A stretch of DNA of 41,293 nt, from contig VXUF01000077.1 in NCBI GenBank assembly GCA_009837085.1, positions 16,186 through 57,478 of the forward strand. The letters run 5' to 3'. The notes below the pieces were generated by a model. That model did not search any database and had not been told where the DNA came from. It worked only from the letters and a program-made list of their open reading frames with translations. Origin of the DNA: Holophagales bacterium (GTDB taxonomy: Bacteria; Acidobacteriota; Thermoanaerobaculia; Multivoradales; Multivoraceae). The stretch's first letter is position 1. Each line of letters begins with the position of its first letter. The position numbers and the translations under genes were made by a program. Below are positions 19,999-28,556 of the stretch, one piece after another.

Positions 19999-20948
19999 TG
20001 AGTGAGGCGGCGCCGGTCATCGACCTCGACGGTCTCGGGGTTCGATTCGGCCGGCACCAGGTGCTGGACGATCTGCGCGGCGCCTTCTCGGGCCGCGCGA
20101 TCGGCCTGCTCGGGCCCAATGGCGCCGGCAAGACGACGCTGCTGAACACGCTGCTCGGCTTCTACCGGCCGACCGCCGGCACGGCACGCCTGTTCGGCAT
20201 GGACATCACGGCCCAGGGCCGGGAACTACGGCGCCGCGTTGGCTACATGCCCGAGCGGGACGCCTTCATCGCCGGCATCTCCGGCGTCCGCTTCGTGCGG
20301 CTCATGGCGGAGGTTTCCGGGCTGCCACCCGAGGCCGCCCTCGAACGCGCGCACGAGGTGTTCTTCTACGTCGGCCTGGGCGAGGCGCGGTACCGCAACG
20401 TGGAGACCTACTCGCTGGGCATGAAGCAGTTGCTCAAGCTGGCCCAGGCGATCGCCCACGGTCCGAGTCTCCTCTTCCTCGACGAGCCGACGAACGGTCT
20501 CGACCCGCCGGCCCGCCTGCGCATGCTGCGGCTGATCCGGGAGATCCGGGACTCCGGCAAGGCGCGGATCGTCGTCTCGTCACACTTGCTCCGGGACGTC
20601 GAGGAGTGCTGCGAGGAGGTGCTGGTCCTGAACCGCGGCAGGATCGCGACCTACTGCAACCTGGCCGAAGAGCGGCGCGCCAACCGCCGGTTCCTCGAGC
20701 TCGACCTCGCTGCCGAGCGCGAGGGAGCGGGGAGCGGCTTCCGGGCGGCGATCGAGGGGCTCGGCTGCGAGGTGGCGGTGGTCAACCGTCGCCGGATCAA
20801 GGCCGTGCTGCCGCCGGGGGTCGAGGTGCGCCACATCTACGCCTCGGCGATCGAGCAGGACGTGACGATTCGCCGCCTGGACTACAAGCGCACTTCGCTG
20901 GAGGACATCTTCCTCCAGGCGATGGAGGGCGACGATGGCCGTCTATGA
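19998..20948 (+). CDS. ABC transporter ATP-binding protein (first pair)
   Basis: This 316-residue cytoplasmic ATPase powers the permease encoded next. It has Walker A GPNGAGKT at 39-46, signature YSLGMKQ at 138-144, and Walker B LLFLDE at 158-163 followed by PTNGLDP. The H-loop is in [11 protein letters not shown]. The C-terminal 90 residues are a separate regulatory-like domain typical of ABC-2 export ATPases. The ATG shares one base with the preceding stop (TGATG), and the 3' end overlaps the permease by 14 bases, so the four ABC genes and the sigma/anti-sigma pair form one transcript. The substrate is unknown. Confidence 0.92.
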   Translation: MSEAAPVIDLDGLGVRFGRHQVLDDLRGAFSGRAIGLLGPNGAGKTTLLNTLLGFYRPTAGTARLFGMDITAQGRELRRRVGYMPERDAFIAGISGVRFVRLMAEVSGLPPEAALERAHEVFFYVGLGEARYRNVETYSLGMKQLLKLAQAIAHGPSLLFLDEPTNGLDPPARLRMLRLIREIRDSGKARIVVSSHLLRDVEECCEEVLVLNRGRIATYCNLAEERRANRRFLELDLAAEREGAGSGFRAAIEGLGCEVAVVNRRRIKAVLPPGVEVRHIYASAIEQDVTIRRLDYKRTSLEDIFLQAMEGDDGRL

Positions 20949-21807
20949 CCACGGCTACAAGGGCTACGACGGTCCGCTGATGCCGGCCCGGAGCCGGTTC
21001 CTCGTCATCAGCCGCTACGGCCTGCGCGAGGTCTTCGCGTCGCGGCTGTTCCTGGCCTTCTTCGCCTTCTGCTTCGCCTGGCCGCTGGTGCTGCTCGGCG
21101 CCATGTACCTGCGCTACAACGCGGAGGCGATGACCCTGATCAACCTCGATTCGGCCGACCTGCTCGAGTTCGTCCAAGTCAACACCTGGTTCTTCCAGAA
21201 CCTCTTCCTGCGCGTCCAGTTGTACCTGGCGTTCATCGTCGTGCTCGTGGTCGGGCCTTCGTTGGTGTCGGCGGACCTGCGCAACCGGGCGATGCCGCTC
21301 TACCTCTCGCGGCCGCTGACGCGGACCGACTACGTTCTCGGCAAGCTCGTCGTGCTAGGGGTCCTCGTTTCGGCGATCACCTGGGCGCCGGGGCTGCTCC
21401 TGTTCGCGATCCAGGCGTCGCTCGGCGGACGCGAGTGGCTGCTGGAGAACTGGCGGGTCGCGCCGTCGATGGTGGTCGTGTCGGTCGTGTGGCTGCTCTG
21501 CATGTCGCTGCCGATGCTGGCGATCGCGGCCTGGGTGAAGTGGAAGCCCTGGGCGCGGATCGTGTTCATGGGCGCGATCCTGACGGGCACGGCCTTCGGC
21601 CAGTTCTACAAGGAGTTCTACGACTCCTGGCTGGGCAGCATGGTCGTGGCGTTCGACGTGACGGACGCGCTCTCCGCCTCCGTCTTCGGCACACAGGGAA
21701 CGGTGCAGATGCCGGAGGCGGCCGCCTGGCTCGCGGCGGCCGCCCTGGCCTCGCTGTCGGCGGCCCTGCTGTACCGGCGCGTGCGCGCCTTCGAGGTCGT
21801 CAAGTGA
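20935..21807 (+). CDS. ABC-2 type permease (first pair)
   Basis: This 290-residue membrane protein has about six hydrophobic helices, including [38 protein letters not shown] and a final [18 protein letters not shown]. The segment [31 protein letters not shown] is typical of ABC-2/gliding-type permeases (given here by its ends: positions about 100-130), where the S-RPL-R motif follows the second helix. It starts inside the ATPase gene and its stop overlaps the next ATPase as GTGA. It is probably the membrane partner of the ATPase at 19998-20948. Confidence 0.88.
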   Translation: MAVYDHGYKGYDGPLMPARSRFLVISRYGLREVFASRLFLAFFAFCFAWPLVLLGAMYLRYNAEAMTLINLDSADLLEFVQVNTWFFQNLFLRVQLYLAFIVVLVVGPSLVSADLRNRAMPLYLSRPLTRTDYVLGKLVVLGVLVSAITWAPGLLLFAIQASLGGREWLLENWRVAPSMVVVSVVWLLCMSLPMLAIAAWVKWKPWARIVFMGAILTGTAFGQFYKEFYDSWLGSMVVAFDVTDALSASVFGTQGTVQMPEAAAWLAAAALASLSAALLYRRVRAFEVVK

Positions 21808-22760
21808 GTGACGATCGCAACATCGTGATCCGCGACGTCTCGAAGTTCTACGGTGACGTGCTCGGCGTCAACCGGGTCGACCTGGAGATCGAGCCCGGGA
21901 TCACCAGCCTGGTGGGCCCGAACGGGTCCGGGAAGAGCACGCTGATGAATCTGCTCGCCGGCCTGCTGCGACCGACGCGGGGCGAGATCAGCATTCTCGG
22001 CTTTCCGGTCACCAGGCCGCAGGATCTGTTCCGCCGCTTCGGCTACTGCACCCAGTACGACTCCTTCCCGCGCGGCGCCACCGGCTGGCAGTTCGTCTTC
22101 TCCTACCTCCTGCTGCACGGCCTCGATCGCGGAGAGGCGGAGCGCCTGACCGCCCGGGCGCTGGAACGGGTCGGCCTCGTCGACTCGGCGCACCGGAGGA
22201 TCGCGGGCTACAGCAAGGGCATGCGACAGAGGATCAAGCTGGCGCAGGCGATCGCGCACGGGCCCCAGGTCATGGTGCTCGACGAGCCGCTCAACGGTCT
22301 CGATCCGATGGTCCGAGCCGAGACGATCGAGCTCTTCCGCCAACTGGCCGGCGAGGGCCAGCACGTGCTCATCTCGAGCCACATCCTGCACGAGGTCGAC
22401 CTGCTCTCGGACCGCGTGATCCTGATCTCGAACGGCTACATCGTCGCGGAAGGCGAGGTGCCCGGGATGCGGGCGGAAGTCGAGGAGGTGCGCGAGCAGC
22501 CGCTGCAGGTGTTCGTACGCTGCGATCGCCCGCAGTGGCTCGCCGGCCGCGCTTTCGAGCTCGACCACGTCACCGAGGTCCAGCTTCACGACGACGGTGG
22601 CGGCCTTCACCTGCGCACCCGGGACGCGGACCGCTTCCTGCGCCTGGTCGCCGAACTCGTCGCCGAAGGCGGCGTGGAAGTCGAAGCGGTGGGCCCGGCG
22701 GACAGCGACCTCCAGGCCGTGTACCGCTACCTGGTTCACGAAGACGAGGAGCCGTCGTGA
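21804..22760 (+). CDS. ABC transporter ATP-binding protein (second pair)
   Basis: This 318-residue ATPase has Walker A GPNGSGKS at 38-45, signature YSKGMRQ at 136-142, and Walker B VMVLDE at 156-161 followed by PLNGLDP. The H-loop is in SSHILHEVD. It is clearly paralogous to the ATPase at 19998-20948 but diverged, and keeps a long C-terminal domain. The start is GTG at 21804, overlapping the permease stop. The nearby GTG at 21808 is out of frame. Two different ATPase/permease pairs in one operon suggest either two exporters or one mixed complex. Confidence 0.92.
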   Translation: MSDDRNIVIRDVSKFYGDVLGVNRVDLEIEPGITSLVGPNGSGKSTLMNLLAGLLRPTRGEISILGFPVTRPQDLFRRFGYCTQYDSFPRGATGWQFVFSYLLLHGLDRGEAERLTARALERVGLVDSAHRRIAGYSKGMRQRIKLAQAIAHGPQVMVLDEPLNGLDPMVRAETIELFRQLAGEGQHVLISSHILHEVDLLSDRVILISNGYIVAEGEVPGMRAEVEEVREQPLQVFVRCDRPQWLAGRAFELDHVTEVQLHDDGGGLHLRTRDADRFLRLVAELVAEGGVEVEAVGPADSDLQAVYRYLVHEDEEPS

Positions 22761-23611
22761 CGGTGGCCCAGGAGACGGCGGCGCGGACGCGCATCGACTG
22801 GGCGCTGCTGGCCCGGCAGGTCGGCGGACTCCTGCGGCTGGAGCTGCGCCGTCTGCTGCTGACCCGCAGGGCGGTGATCCTGGGGTTCGCGTCGGCGGTT
22901 CCGGTGGCGATCGTCCTGCTGGTCGGCTCGATACCGATCAGCGGCCAGACGGTGCTGGAGCGGTTCGGCAACCGGATCGTCTACGAGACGATCTTCGAGA
23001 CGGTCTTCCTGGGCGCGATCCTCTTCTTCGGTTGCCTGTACGTTTTCTTCAACCTGTTCCGCGGCGAGATCCTGGAGCGCAGCCTGCACTACCTCCTGCT
23101 GACGCCGCTTCGCCGCGAACTGGTCGTGGCGGCCAAGTACGCGGCCGCGGTAGCCGCCGTGGCGGTGCTGTTCATGGCCAGCATCGTGTTCAGCTACCTG
23201 CTGATCTACCTGCCCGTGGGCTTCTCGGGTGCGATCGAGGATCTGACCTCCGGCCCAGGCGGGCGGCACCTCGTGGCCTACCTGGGCGTGACCCTGCTCG
23301 CCTGCATCGGCTACGGCTCGCTGTTCACGCTGGTCGGCATGGTGTTCCGGAACCCGATCATCCCGGCCGGCGCCCTGTATGTGTGGGAGATGCTGCACTT
23401 CCTGTTGCCGCCGGCGCTCAAGAAGCTCAGCGTGATCCACTACCTGAAGGGCCTGCTGCCGGTGCCGCTCTCCGACGGCCCGTTCGCCGTGGTCGTCGAA
23501 CCGCCGCCGCCGGCCGTCTCCGTCCTCGGCCTGCTCGCCTTCGCCGCCGTCGTGCTTGCCGTGACCGCCCTGATCATTCGCCGCATGGAGATCCGGTACA
23601 CCGAGGACTGA
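22757..23611 (+). CDS. ABC-2 type permease (second pair)
   Basis: This 284-residue membrane protein has about six helices, including [41 protein letters not shown] and [43 protein letters not shown] matches the conserved ABC-2 region seen also in the first permease, where the sequence is [13 protein letters not shown]. The GTG start overlaps the ATPase stop as GTGA. It is the last gene of the operon that begins with the sigma factor. Its stop at 23609-23611 is followed within 40 bases by two strong hairpins that may end the transcript. Confidence 0.88.
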   Translation: MTVAQETAARTRIDWALLARQVGGLLRLELRRLLLTRRAVILGFASAVPVAIVLLVGSIPISGQTVLERFGNRIVYETIFETVFLGAILFFGCLYVFFNLFRGEILERSLHYLLLTPLRRELVVAAKYAAAVAAVAVLFMASIVFSYLLIYLPVGFSGAIEDLTSGPGGRHLVAYLGVTLLACIGYGSLFTLVGMVFRNPIIPAGALYVWEMLHFLLPPALKKLSVIHYLKGLLPVPLSDGPFAVVVEPPPPAVSVLGLLAFAAVVLAVTALIIRRMEIRYTED

Positions 23612-23621
23612 CACGGCCGCT

Positions 23622-23738
23622 ACACACTGGGTGCGCCGGCGTGTCATCCGTGCGCCCGATGACTGGCGCACGGACTGTGACGCGTGTGGCGCGGACCGCG
23701 CCACACGGGTTCCCGCCGGCATCGGACGCGATGCCGCG
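23622..23738 (+). repeat. Palindromic repeat, copy 2, split by a 69-base hairpin-rich insert
   Basis: The left half ACACTGGGTGCGCCGGCGT (ending at 23642) matches the left half of the copy at 26091. The right half TCCCGCCGGCATC (from 23711) matches its right half. Between them, about 23642-23710, is sequence absent from the other copies. To the right, GGCATCGGACGCGATGCCG resembles the continuation of the copy at 24675. Confidence 0.7.
23647..23707 (+). terminator. Two strong GC hairpins after the ABC operon (terminator-like, no T-run)
   Basis: Hairpin 1: TCCGTGCGCC (23647-23656) pairs with GGCGCACGGA (23665-23674), a 10-base perfect stem with an 8-base loop. Hairpin 2: CGTGTGGCGCG (23683-23693) pairs with CGCGCCACACG (23697-23707), an 11-base perfect stem with a GAC loop. 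They lie 36-96 bases after the last stop of the ABC operon. Neither is followed by a T-run, so a classical intrinsic terminator is not shown. They may stabilise the messenger 3' end. Confidence 0.35.
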
Positions 23739-23780
23739 TAGCGGCGAGCCCGAGTTGCCGCGTCTGAGAGCATAGGAACC

Positions 23781-24203
23781 ATGGCCACGATCGACATCGG
23801 CGGCCTCACAATCCCCGAACGGGCGCTGACGTTCAAGTTCGTCCGCGCCTCGGGCCCGGGCGGCCAGAACGTGAACAAGGTGGCGACGGCCGCCCAGTGC
23901 CGTCTGGACCTCGACGCGGCCGGCATCGAAGGCGACCTGCGGCGTCGCCTGGAGGCGTTGGCCGGGAAGCGGCTTACCGTTGGCGGCGAGATCGTGGTAA
24001 CCGCCGATACTCACCGCACCCAGGCGCGCAATCGGGCCGAGGCCCTCTCACGGGTCGGGGCGATGATCGAAGCGGCCCGCGCCGAGCCGCGGCCGCGCCG
24101 CCCGACGCGGCCCTCAGCCGGCGCCAGGGAGAAGAGGCTCGCGGACAAGCGGCGTCGCGGCGAAACCAAGAAGCGACGAGGCCGGATCGGCGCCGACGAG
24201 TAG
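23781..24203 (+). CDS. arfB: Ribosome-rescue peptidyl-tRNA hydrolase (ArfB/YaeJ type)
   Basis: The protein frees stalled ribosomes by hydrolysing peptidyl-tRNA on non-stop complexes. The 140-residue sequence has the class I release-factor GGQ motif at 27-29 in RASGPGGQNVNKVAT. It lacks the codon-recognition domains of RF1/RF2. It ends in a strongly basic tail (REKRLADKRRRGETKKRRGR) that in this family enters the empty mRNA channel. The length matches ArfB. It stands alone and converges on a lipoprotein gene with 3 bases between the stops. A TAGGAACC sequence just ahead of the ATG gives only a weak binding site. Confidence 0.92.
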   Translation: MATIDIGGLTIPERALTFKFVRASGPGGQNVNKVATAAQCRLDLDAAGIEGDLRRRLEALAGKRLTVGGEIVVTADTHRTQARNRAEALSRVGAMIEAARAEPRPRRPTRPSAGAREKRLADKRRRGETKKRRGRIGADE

Positions 24204-24206
24204 GCC

Positions 24207-24602
24207 TTACCTCAGCCCGCCCCGGCACGACACCGTCGTGAACCGGCCCCGGTCCGCCGTCTCCAGGTCGATCTCGATGTCCTGGCCGCGTGTCAGTTCC
24301 TCCCAGACCGGATGGTCGAGCGGCGGGCAGGCGATCTCCGCCGTCATGCGCTCTCTCTGACGCCCGGGCATGATCATCAGGTCACCGGCGAACTCCGGGA
24401 TCACGATGACGCGATGGATGAGCGTGTCCACGCGCTCTAGCTCCCTGCCGACCCAGACCCGGGTCCACCCCTGGCGCAGGCGCTGCGGCGACGGGAAGTC
24501 GAGGCTGTGCCGGTAGACGAGATCGGCGCTGACGTGGGGCGGAGAGCCGCATGAGACGGGCGCCAGTGCGGCGACGATCAGCGGTAGAAGCAGGCGGCGC
24601 AT
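24207..24602 (-). CDS. Small predicted lipoprotein, function unknown
   Basis: The family is not recognised. The chosen ATG gives MRRLLLPLIVAALAPVSCGS, a lipoprotein signal whose cysteine at residue 18 follows a permissive lipobox (PVSC). The mature part is about 114 residues, with an alternating beta-type pattern (TRVWVGRELERVDTLIHRVI, PGRQRERMTAEIACPP). It has two further cysteines (in IACPP and VSCRGG) that could form a disulfide. An upstream in-frame start at 24653 would put 17 polar residues ahead of the signal, so it is less likely. It is probably anchored to a membrane facing the periplasm. Confidence 0.7.
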   Translation of the reverse strand: MRRLLLPLIVAALAPVSCGSPPHVSADLVYRHSLDFPSPQRLRQGWTRVWVGRELERVDTLIHRVIVIPEFAGDLMIMPGRQRERMTAEIACPPLDHPVWEELTRGQDIEIDLETADRGRFTTVSCRGGLR

Positions 24603-24674
24603 CGCGGCGGACAAACTACCGCACTCCGCGGGAACGCGACAGTGCGACGACATGGCGGTAGCTCACGGCGGCTC

Positions 24675-24730
24675 CACACCGGGTGCGCCGGCGTCCTCGC
24701 CGGCATCCGGCGCGAAGCGCCGGCTTCCGG
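24675..24730 (+). repeat. Palindromic repeat, copy 3, with a second hairpin
   Basis: CACACCGGGTGCGCCGGCGT (24675-24694), then CCTCGCCGGCATC, differs from the copy at 26091 at only a few bases. The core stem is GCCGGCG / CGCCGGC. It continues into CCGGCGC GAA GCGCCGG (a 7-base stem). It lies between the divergent lipoprotein and PQQ-protein genes, just ahead of the latter's start. Confidence 0.75.
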
Positions 24731-24745
24731 CCGCTCCCCAAGGCT

Positions 24746-26086
24746 ATGCTTCGTTTCATGAGAACGGCAGCGCTGATCGCTGCATCGGCGGTCGCCTTCG
24801 TGGCATATCCGGCCCACGCCGACGACTGGCCGCAGTGGCGGGGCGCCGAACGCCGCGGCGTCTGGCACGAGGCCGGCATCCTCGAGCGCTTTCCCGAAGA
24901 CGGCCTTCGGTTCGTCTGGCGGATGCCGATCGGCCCGGGCTACGGCGGCCCGGCAGTGGCCGCCAGCCGCGTGTTCGCGACCGACTTCGAACGCCTGCAG
25001 GGCAACCGGGGCCGGGAACGGTTGCTCGTGCTGGACGAGGCGACCGGCAAGCAGCTCTGGGAGCACGCCTGGGAGACCAACCTCGCCGGCCTCATGCCCG
25101 CCTACTCGAATGGCCCGCGGGCGACGCCGACCGTCGACGGTGACCGCGTCTACGTGCTCGGCTCGGCTGGCTACCTGGCGGCGCTGTCGGTCGACGACGG
25201 CCGCGTGCTCTGGCGGCACGACTTGGTGGCGGACTACGAAGCGCCGGTGCAGGCCTGGGGCTTCGTCGGCGCGCCGCTGGTGGATGGCCGGCAGATCATC
25301 ACGCTGGTCGGCGGCGAACCGGACGCCATGGTCGTGGCTTTCGACCGGGAAAGCGGCGACGAACTCTGGCGCTCGATGGAAGTAGGCAACGAGCCGGGCT
25401 ACAACCCGCCGGTCATCTACGAACTCGGCGGCCGGAGGCACCTCGTCGTCTGGCACCCGAAGGGCATCGCCGGGCTCGACCCGGACGGCGGCGAGGTCTT
25501 CTGGCAGTTTCCGTACGAGGTGGAGTACGGGCAGACGATCGCCACGCCGATCCAGGACGGAAACCAGCTCCTCGTGTCGTCCGCGTCGCACGGCTCGACG
25601 CTGATCGAGGTCGCCGGCTCGTCAGGCGGCAAGCCCGAGGCCAGGATCGTCTGGAAGGGCATGAGCAGCAGCAAGCAGGACCTCGACGGCCTGCACGCCT
25701 TCAACTCCACGCCCGCCTTCGACGGCGACATGATCTACGGCGTCGGCGGCCAGGGCGCGCTGCGAGCCATCGACCGCGCCACCGGCAGGGAGGTCTGGGC
25801 AACCTTCGAGCCCAGCGAGGACGCTCGTATCGCCACCGCGTTCCTGGTCCGGAACGGCGACCGCTACTTCATCAGCAACGACCGCGGCGAACTGATGATC
25901 GCCCGCCTGAGCCGCGACGGCTACCACGAGATCGACCGGACCCGTCTGCTCGAACCGACCACCCGCAGCGTCCGCATCCGCCGCGAGCTCGGCAAGCTCC
26001 TCTGGGTGCACCCCGCCTACGCGAACGGCCACATCGTGCACCGCAACGATCAGGAGATCGTCCGGGTCTCGTTGCTGGCCGAGTGA
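24746..26086 (+). CDS. Exported PQQ-type beta-propeller repeat protein
   Basis: The 446-residue protein has a signal peptide (MRTAALIAASAVAFVAYPAHA, cleavage probably before DDWPQWRG). DWPQWRG is the common beginning of bacterial outer-membrane-associated PQQ-like propellers. Repeats with the tryptophan-docking pattern follow: LDEATGKQLWEHAW, LSVDDGRVLWRHD, FDRESGDELWRSM, LDPDGGEVFWQFP and IDRATGREVWATF. This implies a seven- or eight-bladed propeller in the periplasm. No dehydrogenase active-site aspartate or cytochrome domain is visible, so an enzymatic role is unsupported. ATG 24746 has AAGG just ahead; ATG 24758 is an alternative that gives a shorter n-region. Confidence 0.85.
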   Translation: MLRFMRTAALIAASAVAFVAYPAHADDWPQWRGAERRGVWHEAGILERFPEDGLRFVWRMPIGPGYGGPAVAASRVFATDFERLQGNRGRERLLVLDEATGKQLWEHAWETNLAGLMPAYSNGPRATPTVDGDRVYVLGSAGYLAALSVDDGRVLWRHDLVADYEAPVQAWGFVGAPLVDGRQIITLVGGEPDAMVVAFDRESGDELWRSMEVGNEPGYNPPVIYELGGRRHLVVWHPKGIAGLDPDGGEVFWQFPYEVEYGQTIATPIQDGNQLLVSSASHGSTLIEVAGSSGGKPEARIVWKGMSSSKQDLDGLHAFNSTPAFDGDMIYGVGGQGALRAIDRATGREVWATFEPSEDARIATAFLVRNGDRYFISNDRGELMIARLSRDGYHEIDRTRLLEPTTRSVRIRRELGKLLWVHPAYANGHIVHRNDQEIVRVSLLAE

Positions 26087-26088
26087 GG

Positions 26089-26886
26089 TCACACACTGGG
26101 TGCGCCGGCGTCCCCGCCGGCATCCTCGGTGGTTGCGGTCACCGCTTCGGCGTTCACGACGACCGCCGCTTCCTTTCGCCTCTTCCGGCTCCGTGAGACC
26201 GCGGAACTCACCAGACCCGCTATCACGCCCACCACGGGGAAGAGAAGCCACACGATGGCCCAGGGCGAGCCCGGGTCCTCCTCGATCTTCTCCAGTCCGT
26301 CTCGGGCGACATGAAGCAAGGCGATCGAGCCAGCAGGCACACTGAACCAGGGATCACGAAGCGCGGCTCCGACGGCCGACTCTTCCTCGTCCGATTCGGC
26401 CGCTTCCGTCGCCGGGTTGGCCGGCTTGTCCTTCGGTCGCATCTTCGAGGCGGCGGGGCCGATCAGCCCTAAGGCAAACGCGAGCGTTGCGATGCCCAAA
26501 CCCGCCAGGAACCAGACCGCCTGGTCGGTCCTCGGCGGCTCGGTGACCAGGTTCAGGACGAACCTCGAGAACAGGATGAACACGCAGAAGATCGCGGGAA
26601 CCTGGTACCAGGGGTCGGTGAACAGCGTCGACTCGTGCCAGACCGGGCCGGTTCGCGGCGCTTCTGTTTCCAGTGAAGTGCCGTCCTGGGCACCGCGACG
26701 CAGGGCGACCAGCGTCGCGACCGCGGCCGTCGCCAGCGCGACCGCATAGACCATCGAGAGAGGCGAGGTGCGGAGCGCCTCGATGCTCAGGAGACCGGTG
26801 TCGCCGCCGGTGATGAGGAGCCCCATCAGCACGATGAGTCTGGGGCCCGGCTTGGACTCGTCGTACTTCTCCTTACTCTCAGTCAT
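26089..26886 (-). CDS. Membrane protein of the triplicated-hairpin family, paralogue 1
   Basis: I do not recognise the family. The 265-residue protein has six hydrophobic segments that read as three helical hairpins. Hairpins 2 and 3 are each introduced by a DPW(Y/F)xVPA motif: DPWYQVPA at 91-98 and DPWFSVPA at 178-185. Between the helices of hairpins 1 and 3 the loops look alike (GLLSIEAL; GLEKIEED). KYDESK at 7-12, TGPVWHE at 79-85 and a basic RSRKRRKEAA after the last helix are shared with paralogue 2. It is the last gene of a four-gene minus-strand operon, three bases after the hydrolase. Its last residues, GGDAGAPS, come from the palindromic repeat at 26091. Confidence 0.8.
   Translation of the reverse strand: MTESKEKYDESKPGPRLIVLMGLLITGGDTGLLSIEALRTSPLSMVYAVALATAAVATLVALRRGAQDGTSLETEAPRTGPVWHESTLFTDPWYQVPAIFCVFILFSRFVLNLVTEPPRTDQAVWFLAGLGIATLAFALGLIGPAASKMRPKDKPANPATEAAESDEEESAVGAALRDPWFSVPAGSIALLHVARDGLEKIEEDPGSPWAIVWLLFPVVGVIAGLVSSAVSRSRKRRKEAAVVVNAEAVTATTEDAGGDAGAPSV
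26091..26124 (+). repeat. Palindromic repeat, copy 4 (type copy), in a 3' coding end
   Basis: ACACTGGGTGCGCCGGCGTC then CCCGCCGGCATCCT. GCCGGCG (26104-26110) pairs with CGCCGGC (26115-26121) around TCCC. It lies between the stop of the PQQ protein gene and the C-terminal codons of the convergent membrane protein gene. Read on the minus strand it encodes GGDAGAPS there. Confidence 0.8.
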
Positions 26887-26889
26887 TGG

Positions 26890-27810
26890 TCAGGAAGCCT
26901 CGGTGACGCACTGCTCCACGAACGGCATCATTGCCGCGACGCACTCCGCCGGCTGCTCAAGCTGGAGGAGGTGCGTCGTGTCCGGCACGAAGTCGTAGTC
27001 GATGGCCAGGATCTCCCTGAGGTCCACCGTGGGGAGAAACGAGAAGGGAACCACGGGGTCGGAGCCGACGATCTTCACGGGGCACGAGACGCGGCTCAGA
27101 TCCGCTGCTTTGGCCCATCGGGGGCCCTCCAGCGAGACCCTCGCTTCGTACTCTCGCGGGCAGCGCAGTTCGTATCCGTCGCCGCTCGATGCTTGCCGAA
27201 GCGTGGCGCGTGCGATGAGTTCGGGCGCTCCGGGGCAGAGAAGCTGGAAGCCGGGGGCGCGAAGGACGCGATCCATGAACTCCTCGAGGCTCGCGAAGCG
27301 TTCGCGACGCTTCAGTGCGGCCTGACCCAGGTGGCCGAGCACTTTGTCCACCTTCTCGACATCCTCGGGCCGGCAGCCGGGCGGGCAGACGACCGGGTCG
27401 AACAGAACGAGGGCCGAGTAGGCCGGCTCGCGACTGGCATGAATGAGCGCCGACTGGGCCGAGACGGAGTGGAACACACCGATCTTCGGCTTGTCGCCTA
27501 AGTGGCGGTCGATCGCCTGCGCGATCGTCGCGTGGTCTTCGACGAACGTGCCGACGTGGTGATCTTCTCCGCGGCCGACCGGGTTCCAGCCGTGGTTGCG
27601 GAGGTCGAACAGGACGACGTCGAACCTGTCCGTGAGCAGCGACCAGAAGGGGTAGTAGGCGTCGGCGGCGAACCCGTTGCAGTGGCTGATGACGAGCCTC
27701 GGACCACTGGAGTTGCCGTGCCGCCTGAGAACGATGCGGCTGCCATCGGCCATGCGGGCTTCGGCCGTCGCCAGGGGCTTCGGCACGTCCCAGCGTTCCG
27801 GTTGGCTCAT
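26890..27810 (-). CDS. Alpha/beta-hydrolase fold protein with an atypical nucleophile elbow
   Basis: This 306-residue cytoplasmic-looking protein has the alpha/beta-hydrolase layout: LVISHCNGF (39-47) as the oxyanion region, VVLFDLRNHGWNP (65-77), and a nucleophile strand GVFHSVSAQSAL with presumed serine S115. A late acidic element follows in IVGSDPVVPF, and a histidine in PDTTHLLQLEQP. The elbow is FHSVS instead of GxSxG, so both glycines are replaced. Enzymatic activity is plausible but not certain. It is translated from an ATG overlapping the stop of paralogue 2 and sits between paralogues 2 and 1 of the membrane family. That suggests it acts with them, perhaps on a lipid or acyl group. 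Confidence 0.8.
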   Translation of the reverse strand: MSQPERWDVPKPLATAEARMADGSRIVLRRHGNSSGPRLVISHCNGFAADAYYPFWSLLTDRFDVVLFDLRNHGWNPVGRGEDHHVGTFVEDHATIAQAIDRHLGDKPKIGVFHSVSAQSALIHASREPAYSALVLFDPVVCPPGCRPEDVEKVDKVLGHLGQAALKRRERFASLEEFMDRVLRAPGFQLLCPGAPELIARATLRQASSGDGYELRCPREYEARVSLEGPRWAKAADLSRVSCPVKIVGSDPVVPFSFLPTVDLREILAIDYDFVPDTTHLLQLEQPAECVAAMMPFVEQCVTEAS

Positions 27811-28556
27811 TGGTCGGGCAGACCTGGCGGGAGTGCGTCGGTCTCCGCCGCTTCCTTTCGCCGCCGGCGATACTGATCCACCAGCGGCATGGCCGCGGCG
27901 AACGCCATGGTTAGGAGCGGCGCCAGGAGCCACCAGGTGGCTTCGCCTGAAGAGGGGTCTGCCTCGATCGACTCCAGTCCGAACCGGGCCATCTCGACGG
28001 CGCCGAGGACCGCGCCAGGAACCACGAACCACGGGTCGCGGAAGGCCGAAGCCGGTTTTGGCGCCGCGTCTCTCTCCTCCTCTGATGACGCCTGAAGGTG
28101 GGTCTTTTCGAGGCTCACACGCTTGCTGGCGCTTGCGGGGACGACCACGGACATTGCTGCTACGCAGACCAGGAACAACACCGCCTGAACGGATGCCGGG
28201 GGATTCCCTGCCAGGTCGATGACGAGCTGACAGAGAAGAACGAAGACGCAGTAGATCGCGGGGATCTGGTACCACGGGTCGGTGAAGAGCCTGGCCTCGT
28301 GCCACACCGGACCGGTCCGGGGCTCCGCTATCGGCGTCGGCTCGCTCAGATAGCTCCGCAGCTTCTGAAGCGCGAACACCAGCACTCCCAGCCCCATGAC
28401 GGCGAGGGCGGCGGCGTAGGACTGCGCCAGCGGCGACGTACGCAGGGCCTCCGGCGAGAGGAGGCCGTCGGCGAGCTGGAACGTGACCAGCCCCGTCAGG
28501 ATGGCCACTCGGGCCGAGAGCTTGGACTCGTCGTACTTCTTTGCGAGGGACCTCAT
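27807..28556 (-). CDS. Membrane protein of the triplicated-hairpin family, paralogue 2
   Basis: This 249-residue protein is closely related to paralogue 1. It shares KYDESK at 7-12, LLSPEALRTSPL at 32-43, PRTGPVWHEARLFTDPWYQI in positions 79-98, DPWFVVPG at 174-181 and a basic RRRRKEAAE after the last helix. It has six predicted helices in three hairpins. The third hairpin contains FGLESIEADPSS, resembling GLLSPEALRTSP of the first. The loop between hairpins 2 and 3 (about 145-172) is polar and variable. It overlaps both neighbours by four bases. I know no function for it; the DPWYQ-containing segment is a good family signature. Confidence 0.8.
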   Translation of the reverse strand: MRSLAKKYDESKLSARVAILTGLVTFQLADGLLSPEALRTSPLAQSYAAALAVMGLGVLVFALQKLRSYLSEPTPIAEPRTGPVWHEARLFTDPWYQIPAIYCVFVLLCQLVIDLAGNPPASVQAVLFLVCVAAMSVVVPASASKRVSLEKTHLQASSEEERDAAPKPASAFRDPWFVVPGAVLGAVEMARFGLESIEADPSSGEATWWLLAPLLTMAFAAAMPLVDQYRRRRKEAAETDALPPGLPDQ

